Below are positions 6,400 through 8,307 of a DNA stretch of 8,307 nucleotides, one piece after another. Source of the stretch: Bordetella parapertussis (GTDB taxonomy: Bacteria > Cyanobacteriota > Cyanobacteriia > PCC-6307 > Cyanobiaceae). Below the pieces are notes generated by a model. The model was not told the origin of the DNA. It was given only the letters and a program-made list of their open reading frames with translations, and ran no database searches. The translations under genes were made by a program, and so were the position numbers. The stretch's first letter is position 1; each line of letters starts with the position of its first letter. The stretch lies in the NCBI GenBank assembly GCA_943324725.2, contig CALPMR020000126.1, positions 1 through 8,307 of the forward strand, given 5' to 3'.

Positions 6400-8307
6400 G
6401 ATGCCAGGGGGGCTGGAGCAGTGCGTTCCCGCCTGGATTGAAACGTTTCAGTCACGTTTGCCCTTGGACCCGACTCTCGATCTTCAGCCCCTCTGGCTCT
6501 TGCCGCCAGGCGATTCCGGCCCCCGGACCGCCCTCAGCGATCCCTGGGGGGGAGTCCATCGGCCCGACTGGGCGGCCCGCGGCCTGATCATCTGGCCCCG
6601 GGGCGGCCAGTGGCGGCGGTTGCGATTGACCCTGACCTGCCCGCAGCCCTGGCGCTCCCTTGGCCCCGCCAAGGCGGTGGCCCGGCTCTGTCTGCGCTGG
6701 TGGGCCGAGGCGATGGAGTTGCGCGTCGACGCTGAACCGATCCACGGCGGCGATCTGTTCGATACCGCCTGTCGCTGGCCCCTGCCCGAGCGCTGGTGGG
6801 CCGGCGAACCCCTGGAGCTGGAGCTCGATCTGCGCAGTCCCTGCCACGACGACGGCGCCCTGATCCACAGCCGGCTGGAACTCGAACCCCTCGATCCCAG
6901 CGATCCCGACGGTCTGCTGACCCCCACCCTGGCGGCCCTGGCGGCCCTGCGACGGCAACGGGGCTGCCCCGACCCCGAGGCCGCCCCCGGTGGATCGCTC
7001 CAGGTGCTGGGCCATGCCCATCTCGATCTCGCCTGGCTCTGGCCGGTGGCCGACACCTGGCGGGCGGCCGAGCGCACCTTCGTCTCCACCCTGGATCTGA
7101 TGGAGCGCTTCCCGCAGCTCCATTTCGGCCATTCCACCCCGGCCCTCTACGCCTGGCTGGAGCTGCAGCGGCCGGCCCTGTTCGAGCGCATCCGCTCGGC
7201 GATGCGAGCCGGCCGCTGGGAGCCGCTCAATGGCCCCTGGGTCGAGAGCGACTGCGTGCTGATCGACACCGCCTCACTGCTGCGCCAGTTCCAGGAGGGG
7301 CAGCACTACAGCCGGTGGACCTTCCCGGAATGGGACCACAACCTGGCCTGGTTGCCGGACAGCTTCGGTTTCGCCGCGGGCCTGCCGGCCGTGGCGGCAG
7401 CCACCGGGGTGCACTGGTTCTGCACCCACAAGCTGGCCTGGAACGCCACCAATCCCTTCCCCCATCGCCTGTTCCGCTGGCGCAGCCGCTGCGGCAGCGA
7501 GGTGCTGGCCCTGATGACCGCCGCGATCGGCACCGATGGCGATCCGCTGCCGATCGAGACCTACCGCCTCGACTGGCAGCGGGCCACCGGGATTGCTGAC
7601 GCCCTCTGGTTGCCGGGGGTGGGCGATCACGGCGGCGGCCCCACTGCCGAGATGTTGGAGCAGCTGGCCCTCTGGCAGCAGCAACCGCAGGCTGTGCCCC
7701 AGCAGCACGGCACCCTGCGCGCCTATCTCGAACGACTGGAGCCCCTGGCGCCCCAGTTGCCGGTCTGGCGGGATGAGCTCTACCTGGAGCTGCATCGGGG
7801 CTGCGCCACCAGTCGGCCGGATCAGAAGCGACACAACCGCAGCCTGGAACGGCTGCTGCGGGAGGCGGAGCTGGCCCGGGCCCTGCTGCTGGCCTGGGAT
7901 GGGGCTGCCGCTGATCTGGCGGCTGTTGCTGGGCCAGCCGCTGGAGACGCTCCAGCGGCTGGTGCCTCCGTGACGGCGGGCGCGACTGACGCCGGCGGCG
8001 CGACGGCGATCGACTGGCGGCCCCTGCTGTTCCAGCAGTTTCACGACATCCTGCCGGGCACGTCGATTCCGGAGGTGTTCGAGCAGGCCGAACCCCAGTG
8101 GCGGGCGGCCCGTCGTCGCAACCGCGCCCAGCGCGACCGGGATCTGCAGGCCCTGCTTGGTGGGGCGGGAGGCGTGGCGGCGAGCCGGAATCGGCCCGAA
8201 GACCAGCTCTGGTGGCTGGCCCAGTTGCAGGCGCTGCCGGCCGCTGCCCGCACCGTGCGGATGCCTTCCGGTGCCTGGAGCCTCATCCAGGCTGATGGTC
8301 AGGAGCA
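6377..8307 (+). CDS. Alpha-mannosidase, glycoside hydrolase family 38 (3' end beyond window)
   Basis: The frame runs from ATG 6377 to the right edge with no stop, giving 643 codons of a protein that is usually about 1000 residues. GH38 enzymes remove alpha-linked mannose by a zinc-dependent retaining mechanism. The order fits: an N-terminal beta domain (about residues 25-200); the zinc motif GHAHLDLAW with His215 and Asp217; the nucleophile Asp328 in LPDSFGF; then [37 protein letters not shown]; and the zinc His556 in [13 protein letters not shown]. The C-terminal sandwich domains lie beyond the edge. The long N-terminal domain and lack of a signal peptide recall the cytosolic Ams1/MAN2C1 type. 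ATG 6401 is an equally plausible start, eight codons in; an in-frame TGA at 6326 bounds the frame, and neither ATG has a good Shine-Dalgarno. An Ala/Gly-rich insert lies at residues 509-545. Substrate (storage glycan, own surface glycan or scavenged mannoside) is unknown. Confidence 0.92.
   Translation, partial: MGLEWPSKMPGGLEQCVPAWIETFQSRLPLDPTLDLQPLWLLPPGDSGPRTALSDPWGGVHRPDWAARGLIIWPRGGQWRRLRLTLTCPQPWRSLGPAKAVARLCLRWWAEAMELRVDAEPIHGGDLFDTACRWPLPERWWAGEPLELELDLRSPCHDDGALIHSRLELEPLDPSDPDGLLTPTLAALAALRRQRGCPDPEAAPGGSLQVLGHAHLDLAWLWPVADTWRAAERTFVSTLDLMERFPQLHFGHSTPALYAWLELQRPALFERIRSAMRAGRWEPLNGPWVESDCVLIDTASLLRQFQEGQHYSRWTFPEWDHNLAWLPDSFGFAAGLPAVAAATGVHWFCTHKLAWNATNPFPHRLFRWRSRCGSEVLALMTAAIGTDGDPLPIETYRLDWQRATGIADALWLPGVGDHGGGPTAEMLEQLALWQQQPQAVPQQHGTLRAYLERLEPLAPQLPVWRDELYLELHRGCATSRPDQKRHNRSLERLLREAELARALLLAWDGAAADLAAVAGPAAGDAPAAGASVTAGATDAGGATAIDWRPLLFQQFHDILPGTSIPEVFEQAEPQWRAARRRNRAQRDRDLQALLGGAGGVAASRNRPEDQLWWLAQLQALPAAARTVRMPSGAWSLIQADGQE
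6439..6450. promoter_or_regulatory. Perfect 12-bp palindrome TGAAACGTTTCA, LacI-family operator-like
   Basis: The palindrome is exact and, with its AT-rich flanks, stands out in GC-rich DNA. Its shape, with a central CG and TGAAA arms, is that of operators bound by LacI/GalR-type sugar regulators; it matches the Cra/FruR consensus known from enterobacteria. It lies 62 bp into the alpha-mannosidase frame as called, a place where such repressors can act as roadblocks or auxiliary operators. No regulator gene is visible in the window, so the binding protein is unknown. Confidence 0.45.

Noticed and set aside
6452..7132. Two overlapping minus-strand open frames of about 220 codons opposite the alpha-mannosidase
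   Set aside because: Shadows of the GH38 frame. They are Gln/Gly- or Arg/Ser-rich and lack motifs, and the catalytic motifs are on the plus strand.
7274..8044. A 256-codon minus-strand open frame
   Set aside because: Another antisense shadow of the GH38 coding region, with no recognisable domain.

Overview
The window is GC-rich (my estimate by eye is about two thirds G+C) and comes from a picocyanobacterium of the Cyanobium/Synechococcus type. The decisive marker is a 39-codon psbI gene (photosystem II reaction-centre subunit) that is easy to miss. A DUF3769-type outer-membrane assembly protein, a family I know from cyanobacteria, supports this, as do two copies of the cyanobacterial HIP1 octamer GCGATCGC. 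I see no tRNA, rRNA, CRISPR array, insertion sequence or integrase, so this looks like ordinary chromosome rather than a mobile island.

Layout. Positions 2-463 (+) hold the C-terminal part of a D-isomer-specific 2-hydroxyacid dehydrogenase, closest in motif to glycerate dehydrogenase/hydroxypyruvate reductase. After a 100-bp gap come leuC (564-2021, +) and leuD (2086-2757, +), the two subunits of isopropylmalate isomerase for leucine synthesis. A 34-bp convergent gap with an inverted repeat follows. On the minus strand lie psbI (6301-6182) and, 108 bp downstream of it, a large gene (6073-2792) for a 1093-residue LptD-like outer-membrane protein. Diverging from psbI, on the plus strand from about 6377 and running off the right edge, is a family GH38 alpha-mannosidase; it has no stop codon inside the window.

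How the genes relate. leuC and leuD form one enzyme and probably one transcript. psbI and the LptD-like gene point the same way and could share a transcript, with a hairpin between them that might uncouple their levels. The divergent psbI/alpha-mannosidase region carries a candidate psbI promoter, a leader hairpin, a 10-bp-period direct repeat and a perfect 12-bp palindrome resembling a LacI-family operator.

The most interesting item is the LptD-like protein. Between its OstA-like periplasmic domain and its C-terminal barrel there is an extra segment of about 180 residues that reads like a PagL/lipid A deacylase-type small barrel, with an H-x-S motif and a glutamate 11 residues on. The protein's only two cysteines flank that segment. 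This suggests a fused or inserted LPS-modifying or structural module in a cyanobacterial LPS assembly protein. It is an inference from motif reading and needs a structure prediction or profile search.
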